This document shows positions 1 to 5,566 of a DNA stretch of 35,471 nucleotides, piece by piece. This DNA is from CBINFS01 sp966250015 (GTDB taxonomy: Bacteria > Bacteroidota > Rhodothermia > Rhodothermales > DASSAV01), in assembly GCA_966250015.1 (NCBI GenBank), contig CBINFS010000037.1, positions 1-35,471 of the forward strand. The letters run 5' to 3'. The number at the start of each line of letters is the position of its first letter. Position 1 is the stretch's first letter. The notes beneath the pieces were generated by a model. That model saw nothing but the letters and a program-made list of their open reading frames with translations. It did not search any database and was not told the DNA's origin. The position numbers were made by a program, and so were the translations under genes.

Positions 1-247
1 GGACGTGGTCGGGCATACACACGAAGGCGTCGCAGGCCACGTCGTGGAACTTGGATTCGAGGGCGCCGAACCATCGTTCGATCATTTGCCCTGCGGCATT
101 TGGATGCAATGCGTCGCCTTCCACCTGTCGGAACAGGCATAACCGATGCCGGGTGCACGAGGTGACGAAATAGGCGCCGGGCTGCGAGTAGCCGCATCCC
201 TTTAGCCGAATGGAGCGGCGGTGATGGCTCTCACGATTGTAGGACAC
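1..247 (-). CDS. REP-associated tyrosine transposase (RAYT, Y1/HUH family), 3' part beyond window
   Basis: The minus strand stays open from about 247 to the window edge and translates to a typical RAYT/IS200-like transposase N-terminus. It has YNRESHHRRSIRLKG, then GAYFVTSCTRHRLCLF, and it reaches MPDHV at the edge. MPDHV is the start of the HUH metal-binding motif (usually MPNHVH or MPDHVH). These single-strand DNA transposases bind REP-type palindromes; the catalytic Tyr would lie outside the window. The start is taken as a GTG at 245-247 because family members begin just before the YN..HHRRSIRLKG block. The frame is also open further upstream, so the start is uncertain. It lies downstream of, and codirectional with, ssrA. 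REP-like palindromes occur elsewhere in this window (8047, 34857, 35436). Confidence 0.85.
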   Translation of the reverse strand, partial: MSYNRESHHRRSIRLKGCGYSQPGAYFVTSCTRHRLCLFRQVEGDALHPNAAGQMIERWFGALESKFHDVACDAFVCMPDHV

Positions 248-312
248 GGAAGTGTACCCGGCTATGAGGGTTGCCTGCAACCAATCGACAATATCGGGTG
301 CCGTATGAAATA

Positions 313-358
313 GCAAAGCCCGTCACCCCGGGAATATGGCCGGAGTGACGGGCTTCGC
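313..358 (-). terminator. Terminator-like hairpin after ssrA
   Basis: Two 19-nt arms (313-331 and 340-358) are complementary at 17 of 19 positions and enclose an 8-nt loop, starting 5 nt beyond the tmRNA CCA end. On the minus strand the right-hand arm ends in GGGCTTTGCTATTTC, a modest U-rich tail. I read it as the ssrA terminator. A REP-like element left by the neighbouring RAYT is the alternative. Confidence 0.65.
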
Positions 359-362
359 ATAC

Positions 363-735
363 TGGTGGAGATGCCGGGAGTCGAACCCGGGTCCGAATGG
401 ACGAACACACACGCGTCTACATGTGTAGTTGGCCTATTGCGCTCTCGTCCGATCCGTATGCCGGCCAACTTGGCCAGGATCGAGACCAGGCTGATCTTTT
501 CTCGTAGCGACGTATTCAGCCGGCATCGCCGCTACCAGTTCACTAAAGTCGATGCCTCAGTGCCCGCGAGTGAACGCGCATGGCCTGAGACAGATGGCTG
601 CGCCTTGTTTAGGCTGCCATCGCGTACGAATAATCGTTCGCAGTTACTTGTTTTCCAGGCAGTTTTTACGAGCTAGCCAGGATGCTCGACATGCAACGTG
701 CTGCACGCACCACCCGTCGAATCCAAAACATCCCC
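363..735 (-). ncRNA. ssrA: Transfer-messenger RNA (tmRNA)
   Basis: Read on the minus strand, the gene begins GGGGATGTTTTGGATTCGAC at 735 and ends with the T-arm and acceptor GGGTTCGACTCCCGGCATC...CCACCA at 363. These are the hallmark tRNA-like ends of one-piece tmRNA, with CCA encoded. The length is about 373 nt, normal for the family. The tag reading frame runs from 641 down to 609, starts at a GCG resume codon and encodes ANDYSYAMAA followed by TAA. That is a standard proteolysis tag ending in the hydrophobic AMAA degron. tmRNA with SmpB rescues stalled ribosomes and marks the nascent chain for ClpXP-type proteases. Several short open frames over this interval are chance overlaps with the RNA gene. 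Confidence 0.97.
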
Positions 736-803
736 AGTATGTAAAGAACATTGCACCCCTCATACGGGTCCGATGCCGTTTTGTTCCATTTTGACGGTCT
801 GGA

Positions 804-1253
804 TCACCGCAAGTCGTAAGGCCTGCCGACCGGTTTCAGGCCTTGTTTTTCAAAGGCTTCGTTGATGTCGGGAAGGATCTGGCCGCGCAGGCTGCGCGAC
901 AGATACGGGATCTTGGACCTTCCCCCGGTAATGAACCTCCGGTAGGGGTGGATGAAGAGGCGGACGTACTTGCCGCTGACCGGGGCCGCTTCGAGGTAGG
1001 CGACGGTCTTATAAATGCCCCACTGGCGCAACGTACGTACTTCCGTGGCGATGACGTTTTCGGTAACAGCCTCCGTTGGCGTCCACCCTGCTTCTTCAAA
1101 GGCACGGAGGATCCGGGCGTAGACGTCGTCGTCACTCGGACCGGCGCTTTCCTCGGGTAGGATCTCGTAGTCGCGGTAGAGCGGCGAGAGGGAAGGCGCG
1201 CACGCTGAGAGGAGGAGAGCTGTTGCGAGGAAAAACCAGCAGTAGCCGCGCAT
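804..1253 (-). CDS. Small putative lipoprotein of unknown function
   Basis: The 149-residue product starts at an ATG (1251-1253) that places a signal sequence directly at the N-terminus: MRGYCWFF, a hydrophobic stretch, then the lipobox LSAC with the lipidated Cys at residue 18. A longer open frame upstream to 1352 would bury that signal and overlaps a hairpin, so I reject it. The mature part is a compact alpha/beta-looking domain, with an FEEAGWTPTEAV segment, alternating strands around VAYLEAAPVSGKYVRLFIHPYR, and no catalytic motif I recognise. It probably sits on the periplasmic face of the inner or outer membrane. It is codirectional with the hydrolase upstream, from which it is separated by about 300 nt of hairpin-rich DNA. 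Confidence 0.75.
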   Translation of the reverse strand: MRGYCWFFLATALLLSACAPSLSPLYRDYEILPEESAGPSDDDVYARILRAFEEAGWTPTEAVTENVIATEVRTLRQWGIYKTVAYLEAAPVSGKYVRLFIHPYRRFITGGRSKIPYLSRSLRGQILPDINEAFEKQGLKPVGRPYDLR

Positions 1254-1329
1254 AGCGTATCGGTGCGGTTGAGCGTTGTTTCGATAGCAACAACCCTCGT
1301 CGTCTCTCAAAGTTCGTAAGAACAGAAGA

Positions 1330-1367
1330 GCCGGGCCGGCATGCTCACCCATACATGCCAGCCCGGC
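1330..1367 (-). terminator. Strong stem-loop, probable terminator of the hydrolase transcript
   Basis: Arms 1330-1343 and 1354-1367 form 13 of 14 base pairs around a 10-nt loop. On the minus strand the stem is followed by CTCTTCTGTTCTTAC, a broken U-rich tail. It lies between the minus-strand hydrolase and the lipoprotein gene. Confidence 0.5.
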
Positions 1368-1370
1368 AAA

Positions 1371-1555
1371 GCGGAGGCCTTCCGCGGTGCTTTAGCACCT
1401 GAAGGGATCGGTCAAGGAGGCAATCCGACCCCTTGATCCGGTATACAGCAACACCTGTGCCACTCTGCCTGCCGACTCCGATTCGGGTAAAGTGTGGAGT
1501 GACCTGTTCACCGTACTGTACACCAGTGTCCCACGAGTGTCCACTGCGTACGGTG
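1371..1555. other. Hairpin-rich spacer between two minus-strand genes
   Basis: Apart from the stem at 1330-1367, the spacer contains GCGGA/TCCGC (1371-1375/1381-1385), GGTGC/GCACC (1386-1390/1395-1399) with a TTTA loop, an imperfect pairing around TCAAGG/CCTTGA near 1412-1435, and a perfect 8-bp pairing CACCGTAC/GTACGGTG (1509-1516/1548-1555) that encloses a further CAGTG/CACTG stem. No convincing ORF fills it. It could be a structured 3' UTR, an unrecognised RNA, or chance pairing in G+C-rich DNA. Confidence 0.35.
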
Positions 1556-1561
1556 TGGTAA

Positions 1562-2377
1562 TCAGCCGACAAAATTGGATGCGACGGGATCGGGTCTGCC
1601 GATCGTTTTGAAAAGAAAGTCGAGCATCAGGTTGTTGAACACCTCCGGGTGCTCGATCATCGGAGCATGCCCACACCGGTCGATGAACGACAGGTAAGCG
1701 TTGGGCATCCGGCGGGCAAACTCTTCGCCGACCTCCGGAGGGGTGATGACGTCGTCGCGACCCCAGATGAGGAGGGTAGGGGCGACGATTGACGAAAGGT
1801 GATCGGTGACGACTTCGGCCTTGGTCGAACGGGCCATTTTGATGAGCCGGGTTACGCGCGGGCGATCGTTGACGATCTCGTACATCTCGTCGACGAGCTC
1901 GTCGGTTGCGTGAACGGGGTCGTAGAACGTGATGGCGGCCCGGTCGCGAATGAACTCCTTGTCCTTACGGCGTGGTGTGCCCGTCCCGATGGACACCTCG
2001 TAAATCCCCGATGCCCCGGAGAGCACCATGGCGCGAACCATCTCCGGATAAAGTGTGGCGAACTTCAAGGCCACCTGCCCGCCGAGCGAATTGCCCACCA
2101 GCACGGTTTGCTCGATGCCCATCTGCTTGAGGAAACCGTGGACGTATTCAACGAGTCCGGTGACGCTGGTCTGGTTGAGCGGCAGGTCGTACACGGGGAG
2201 CACCGGTACGAGCACGCGGTATCCCTGGGCGGCCAGTTCCTTGATGGTGTTCGTCCAGTTGCTCAGATCGCCGAGCATGCCGTGCAACAATACTATCGGC
2301 GTGACTGAAGAACCCCGGCCTTGATCTACATAGCGGTAAGGCCCCAGCCGGTTCGTCGGAAATTCAGATGCGGGCAT
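1562..2377 (-). CDS. Alpha/beta-fold hydrolase
   Basis: The 271-residue product has the complete alpha/beta-hydrolase signature: the oxyanion-hole region VLLHGMLG near residue 35, the nucleophile elbow GNSLGG with Ser at about 97, the acid-loop GRDD near 206-209, and the catalytic His in CGHAPM near 237. A cap region of about 60 residues sits between the strand after the nucleophile and the acid loop. There is no signal peptide, so it is cytoplasmic. The substrate cannot be told from sequence; carboxylesterases, C–C hydrolases and haloperoxidase-like proteins share this pattern. The ATG at 2375-2377 is preferred to the TTG 12 nt upstream. It appears monocistronic, with a stem-loop downstream at 1330-1367. 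Confidence 0.9.
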   Translation of the reverse strand: MPASEFPTNRLGPYRYVDQGRGSSVTPIVLLHGMLGDLSNWTNTIKELAAQGYRVLVPVLPVYDLPLNQTSVTGLVEYVHGFLKQMGIEQTVLVGNSLGGQVALKFATLYPEMVRAMVLSGASGIYEVSIGTGTPRRKDKEFIRDRAAITFYDPVHATDELVDEMYEIVNDRPRVTRLIKMARSTKAEVVTDHLSSIVAPTLLIWGRDDVITPPEVGEEFARRMPNAYLSFIDRCGHAPMIEHPEVFNNLMLDFLFKTIGRPDPVASNFVG

Positions 2378-2597
2378 AAAACAACGCAACTACTTACTAA
2401 CCGTAGCAACAACCTGATTCCGGCGCAGACGCCGGCCTGAAAAATACGTGGGAGCCTGTCTTAAACCAATTTCCTGGGGGCAAGAAAAACGCCGATTACC
2501 ACCTTCAGGGTTCCGAATAAAAAGGGATAGTTGGAATACGCGCCTGCCGAAGCTTCGATTTCGTCTTAACTTCGAAACCGATTCGGTTTCAGGAGCG

Positions 2598-2629
2598 TTG
2601 CATCCAGGCTAATACAATGAATATATTTG
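2598..2629 (+). promoter_or_regulatory. Bacteroidota-type promoter (TTG–N21–TAnnTTTG)
   Basis: TTG at 2598-2600 and TATATTTG at 2622-2629 are separated by 21 nt. They match the -33/-7 promoter consensus used by the Bacteroidota housekeeping sigma factor. The site is about 40 nt upstream of the small basic protein at 2670. The rest of the 2378-2669 spacer shows only a short CCGGCG/CGCCGG hairpin at 2420-2435. Confidence 0.6.
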
Positions 2630-2669
2630 TCCGACTATACCCTAATCATTAGAACGGGAGGAGTTTGGT

Positions 2670-2765
2670 ATGCCCTGCGGCCGCAAGCGTAAACGCCACA
2701 AAATAGCTACGCACAAGCGCAAAAAGCGCCTGCGCAAGAATCGCCATAAGAAGAAAGCCCACTAG
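2670..2765 (+). CDS. AURKAIP1/COX24-domain small basic ribosome-associated protein
   Basis: This 31-residue protein begins MPCGRKRKRHKIATHKRKKR and ends in a run of Arg/Lys/His. About two thirds of its residues are basic. It matches the short AURKAIP1/COX24-domain proteins found across Bacteroidota, which are related to mitochondrial ribosomal protein mS38. From memory, a homologue has been seen in the Flavobacterium ribosome structure. The ATG at 2670 is preceded by GGGAGGAG (2656-2663), an unusually strong Shine-Dalgarno sequence, and by a TAnnTTTG promoter. The stop codon lies inside a stem-loop. It is an RNA-binding structural component by inference, not an enzyme. Confidence 0.9.
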   Translation: MPCGRKRKRHKIATHKRKKRLRKNRHKKKAH

Positions 2766-2786
2766 GGTCCCGTTCTTCGGGGCCCT
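2764..2786 (+). terminator. Stem-loop overlapping the stop codon of the small basic protein
   Basis: Arms 2764-2772 and 2778-2786 pair over 9 bp (one G·T) around a TTCTT loop, beginning inside the TAG stop codon. No U-run follows directly. A weaker AAAAGC/GCTTTTTA pairing with a T-rich tail lies at 2795-2837. Either could end or stabilise this very short mRNA. Confidence 0.5.
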
Positions 2787-2955
2787 TGAGGTTGAAAAGC
2801 TGCGGCTGGTTTACCGGCGGTGGCTTTTTATTTTTTTGCATTCCTCAATCCGGTAAAACACGTACCTTTGAAACAGTCACATGGCGGTTCGGGCCGGGTA
2901 TCGAAAGGCGAGCATCGGTTTCCGTTAGCCGAAACACTATCGAGACGGGTTTTTT

Positions 2956-3288
2956 ATGAAAGAGTATTCCATGATTCGGGTTTTGCGCGTCGGGGCGTGG
3001 GGGGTACTGATCGGAGGAGCAGCAGGTTTTGCGCTTGGCGTCTTACTGGCGCCTGAAGAAGGGCAAACGGTCCGTCGCCGGCTGGTTTATCGCCTGGAGC
3101 ATCTCGCGAGTCAGGCCGGCCAGCTCGTCGATCACCTGATCAAGCAGCAATCGGGCAACGAGGCGCGCCGCACCGGCGATGCCCTCGTCGCCGACGCCCG
3201 GGCTCGCGCCCAGCGTATCCGTAAGGACATCGACCAGCTGCTCGATGAGATGAGGCGCCAGAACACACCGCAGACGTCCAACAACTAG
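2956..3288 (+). CDS. YtxH-domain membrane-anchored protein
   Basis: The 110-residue product has one N-terminal membrane segment, about residues 9-31, rich in Gly/Ala (GVLIGGAAGFALGVLLAP). It is followed by the APEEG turn and a long charged helix, predicted amphipathic or coiled-coil, to the Asn-rich end. This is the classic YtxH-like architecture (general-stress family in Firmicutes, common in Bacteroidota). The role is unknown, possibly membrane-associated scaffolding. The ATG at 2956 is used; an internal Met at 2971 would also keep the membrane helix. The yaaA start lies 45 nt downstream, so co-transcription with yaaA–udk is plausible. Confidence 0.8.
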   Translation: MKEYSMIRVLRVGAWGVLIGGAAGFALGVLLAPEEGQTVRRRLVYRLEHLASQAGQLVDHLIKQQSGNEARRTGDALVADARARAQRIRKDIDQLLDEMRRQNTPQTSNN

Positions 3289-3333
3289 CGTCGTTGCCGC
3301 TCATTGCTTCCTCGTATTCGACCCTGGATACCT

Positions 3334-4146
3334 ATGCCATCGTTTATCATTCTTCTCCCGCCCGCAGAAGAAAAAAAGTCCGGGGGCAACCCGTTTGCAC
3401 CGGATATGTTCGACTACCGCTCGTCGAACACGTTCAACTACTTCAGTGAACTCAATCCCGAGCGCAGGAGAATCATCGACGCGATGCACCAGGCGATCGA
3501 AAGCGGCGCCGACCTGGAGTCGATCTTTGGCGTAAAGGGCACCGAACTCGCGGAAGCCGTCCAGATCAACAGTGAAGTCTACAGCGCCCCGCTGATGTCC
3601 GCGCTCGATCGCTACAGCCCCGGTGTAATGTACCAGTCGATGAACTTCACCGGCCTACCCACCGGGGCACAGCGGCGCCTCCTCGAAAACGGAATCATTT
3701 TTTCAGGGCTCTTTGGCCTTCTTCGCCCGGACGACCTGATCCCGAATTACAGGCTGGGTATGGACGCCACGCTGCCGGAGATCGGTAAGGTCTCGTCGTA
3801 CTGGCGCCCCATCATCAGCCCGGTATTGAACAGGGTCCTGGACGATCGCTTCGTGTGGAACCTCCTGCCCGATGTTCACCGGCAGGCCTGGGACGACACC
3901 CACACTTACCGTATGATGGTCGACGTACGGTTCTACGAGATCGTGGATGGAGAGCGGCAGCCAGTGACGAGCGGCGTGCAGCCCCTCCGCGGACAGCTCG
4001 TCAACTTCATCGTCCGCGAGACCGTGGAGGATCTGAATGGCCTCCGGGAGTGGGAACACCCGGCAGGGTTTACATACGACGAAGAAGCTACGACGATCGA
4101 CGAAGCGACCCGAACCGCAACCATTTCCTTCGTCAAGGTATCCTGA
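3334..4146 (+). CDS. yaaA: YaaA family protein (DUF328, peroxide-stress family)
   Basis: The 270-residue product is close to the usual YaaA length. It opens MPSFIILLPPAEEKKSGG, where the Ser-Pro-Ala-Lys block of E. coli YaaA is replaced by PPAEEKKSGG. It contains further family blocks around GLFGLLRPDDLIPNYRLGM, SSYWRP and WNLLP. In E. coli, YaaA lowers free iron under H2O2 stress and binds DNA. The biochemical activity in this lineage is not established. The ATG at 3334 is chosen over a TTG at 3304 because homology starts at the MPSFI segment. Its stop codon (TGA, 4144-4146) abuts the ATG of udk, which indicates translational coupling. Confidence 0.9.
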   Translation: MPSFIILLPPAEEKKSGGNPFAPDMFDYRSSNTFNYFSELNPERRRIIDAMHQAIESGADLESIFGVKGTELAEAVQINSEVYSAPLMSALDRYSPGVMYQSMNFTGLPTGAQRRLLENGIIFSGLFGLLRPDDLIPNYRLGMDATLPEIGKVSSYWRPIISPVLNRVLDDRFVWNLLPDVHRQAWDDTHTYRMMVDVRFYEIVDGERQPVTSGVQPLRGQLVNFIVRETVEDLNGLREWEHPAGFTYDEEATTIDEATRTATISFVKVS

Positions 4147-4782
4147 ATGCAACGTCCGGTAGTGATCGGAATTGCCGGTGGGTCGGGTTCTGGTAAAACG
4201 ACGGTCCTAAACCGCATCGTCGATGCCTTCGGCCCGAAACGGATCGCCGTGCTCGACCACGATTCGTACTATCACGATCTGAGCCACCTGCCCTTCGAGG
4301 AGCGCGCCGCCTTCAATTTCGACCATCCGAACGCCCTCGACACCGATCTGATGCGTCGGCATCTCGACCTGCTCCTTGAAGGGCAGGCTATCTCAAAGCC
4401 GATCTACAACTTCAAGACGCACAGCCGGGAAAAGGAGACGACGATCGTCCAGCCAAGACCCGTCATCATCATCGAAGGGCTACTCGTGCTGGCGGAACCG
4501 CAGCTCGTCGAGATCATGGACATCAAAATCTACGTCGATGCGCCGGACGACGTACGCCTCATGCGCCGCATTCGACGCGACATGCAGGAACGCGGTCGCT
4601 CGGTGGAAGCCGTTCTCGATCAGTACGAAAAGACCGTGCGCCCGATGCACCTGGAGTTCGTCGAGCCTTCGAAGCGGATTGCCGACATCATCATTCCGAG
4701 AGGCGGCCACAATCGCGTCGCCATCGAAATGGTCCTCGCTCGTATCGCTGCACTCCTCAAACACGCCAACGAGAACGCGTGA
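4147..4782 (+). CDS. udk: Uridine kinase
   Basis: The 211-residue cytoplasmic enzyme phosphorylates uridine and cytidine to UMP and CMP in pyrimidine salvage. Evidence is the Walker A motif GGSGSGKT (residues 11-18), the LDHDSYYHDL substrate segment, FNFDHPNALD, the YNFKTHSR block, the VIIIEGLLVL strand, and the lid region RLMRRIRRDMQERGRS. All are diagnostic for the Udk/PRK-like family, at full length (E. coli Udk is about 213 residues). It starts immediately after the yaaA stop, so the two are read from one message. The gene downstream is convergent. Confidence 0.96.
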   Translation: MQRPVVIGIAGGSGSGKTTVLNRIVDAFGPKRIAVLDHDSYYHDLSHLPFEERAAFNFDHPNALDTDLMRRHLDLLLEGQAISKPIYNFKTHSREKETTIVQPRPVIIIEGLLVLAEPQLVEIMDIKIYVDAPDDVRLMRRIRRDMQERGRSVEAVLDQYEKTVRPMHLEFVEPSKRIADIIIPRGGHNRVAIEMVLARIAALLKHANENA

Positions 4783-4846
4783 GCCCCGAGCGAACCAGCA
4801 TGGCAGCACAAAAGGAGTAAAACGGCGGGGATAGCCGAGCGGCAGC

Positions 4847-5044
4847 TCAGTTGCGCGTCGTGTACTGGCCATACCGGATCCAGATCCGCCTGGCTTCTTC
4901 CGAGGGCCCGAACGGCATGTCGAAACGCCGGTATATCGGGTCGCCCAGCCTGGTTGAAAGGTCCTTCAAGTTTTCAGCCAGTTGCTGTAGCGATTCAGAC
5001 AGCCTGCGAAATGCCGTCGCGAGGTCACTCGTTTGATTTTCCAT
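4847..5044 (-). CDS. Small coiled-coil protein of unknown function
   Basis: The 65-residue product starts MENQTSDLATAFRRLSESLQ and continues with a heptad-like helix (LQQLAENLKDLSTRLGD). A C-terminal aromatic/charged tail follows (RRFDMPFGPSEEARRIWIRYGQY). The ATG (5042-5044) is preceded on the minus strand by CAGGAGTTCTGAT, a good Shine-Dalgarno match, which argues that the gene is real. No family recognised and no signal or membrane segment. Its end faces the end of udk about 65 nt away, so the two are convergent. Confidence 0.6.
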   Translation of the reverse strand: MENQTSDLATAFRRLSESLQQLAENLKDLSTRLGDPIYRRFDMPFGPSEEARRIWIRYGQYTTRN

Positions 5045-5322
5045 ATCAGAACTCCTGCTTGAATATGGTTACACGCCGGGGTCGCAGAGGCGAACACGGG
5101 GCAAGGATGTGTCGAGAGGTTTCAGGCGACAGTCTAAGGGAATAGCAACAGGCGTTCACATACGGGTGAGCGCATTTTGGACCGGATATTGGTCACCTTT
5201 CGGGGGAGAGAAGTGGAAGCGGACCCGGGTTAGTTTTGGATGATGGCAGAGTGGGTTCGCGTAGCAATCCGGTAATCCCGCAAAGGGTGTTAGGCTCTCT
5301 AAATTTTTTATCAGCTTCTTTT

Positions 5323-5330
5323 TACGTTTG
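5323..5330 (+). promoter_or_regulatory. Candidate -7 element (TAnnTTTG) upstream of the putative sRNA
   Basis: TACGTTTG at 5323-5330 matches the Bacteroidota -7 consensus and sits in an A+T-rich island (about 5297-5335) that stands out from the G+C-rich surroundings. No clear TTG lies at the expected -33 position. It would start a transcript near 5336-5340. Confidence 0.4.
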
Positions 5331-5336
5331 TTTTAG

Positions 5337-5437
5337 CTCTGGTTGCGATATTTCGACATAGACAGGCAGTAGTGGGGGCTCTGCCTAGTCTAAAGCGGCT
5401 TCCGGAGATTCAATCGCCAGAGGCCGCTTTTTCTTTT
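5337..5437 (+). ncRNA. Candidate small RNA with two hairpins
   Basis: Between a TAnnTTTG-like element and a strong intrinsic terminator lies about 100 nt without a credible ORF. It contains a hairpin with arms 5360-5369 and 5381-5391 (AGAC/GTCT and GGCAG/CTGCC) and an 11-nt loop holding GTGGGGG, followed directly by the terminator hairpin (5392-5430). The arrangement of promoter, hairpin, terminator and no gene is what an intergenic sRNA looks like. Udk ends 550 nt upstream and a minus-strand gene lies between, so the terminator is unlikely to serve udk. The rest of the 5045-5566 gap shows nothing else recognisable. Confidence 0.45.
5392..5437 (+). terminator. Strong intrinsic terminator
   Basis: Arms 5392-5405 and 5417-5430 pair over 13 of 14 positions (AAAGCGGC with GCCGCTTT, one G·T wobble and one mismatch). 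A U-rich run TTTTTCTTTTC follows from 5428. This is the clearest Rho-independent terminator in the window. It reads on the plus strand, with no plus-strand gene ending nearby. Confidence 0.8.
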
Positions 5438-5566
5438 CTCTCTTCTCCGCATACGTCCGTGCGACAGGTCGGACGCACACCGATGAAATAGTGCCCTTCC
5501 GGGCAACCCTTCGGCTCGAATTGTAGTATGTTGTGGGATTAATTCCGTGACTCCGCAAAGGTATAC

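Noticed and set aside
262..794. Open frames on both strands over 262-794
   Set aside because: They lie over the tmRNA gene, whose ends and tag are unmistakable; the translations have no protein character.
1345..1676. Two minus-strand frames in the hairpin-rich spacer
   Set aside because: One overlaps the hydrolase 3' end, both lack a ribosome binding site, and neither resembles a protein family.
4821..4860. tRNA-like stretch GGATAGCCGAGCGGCAGCTCAG
   Set aside because: It resembles a D-arm by chance, but no anticodon arm, T-arm or acceptor stem follows.
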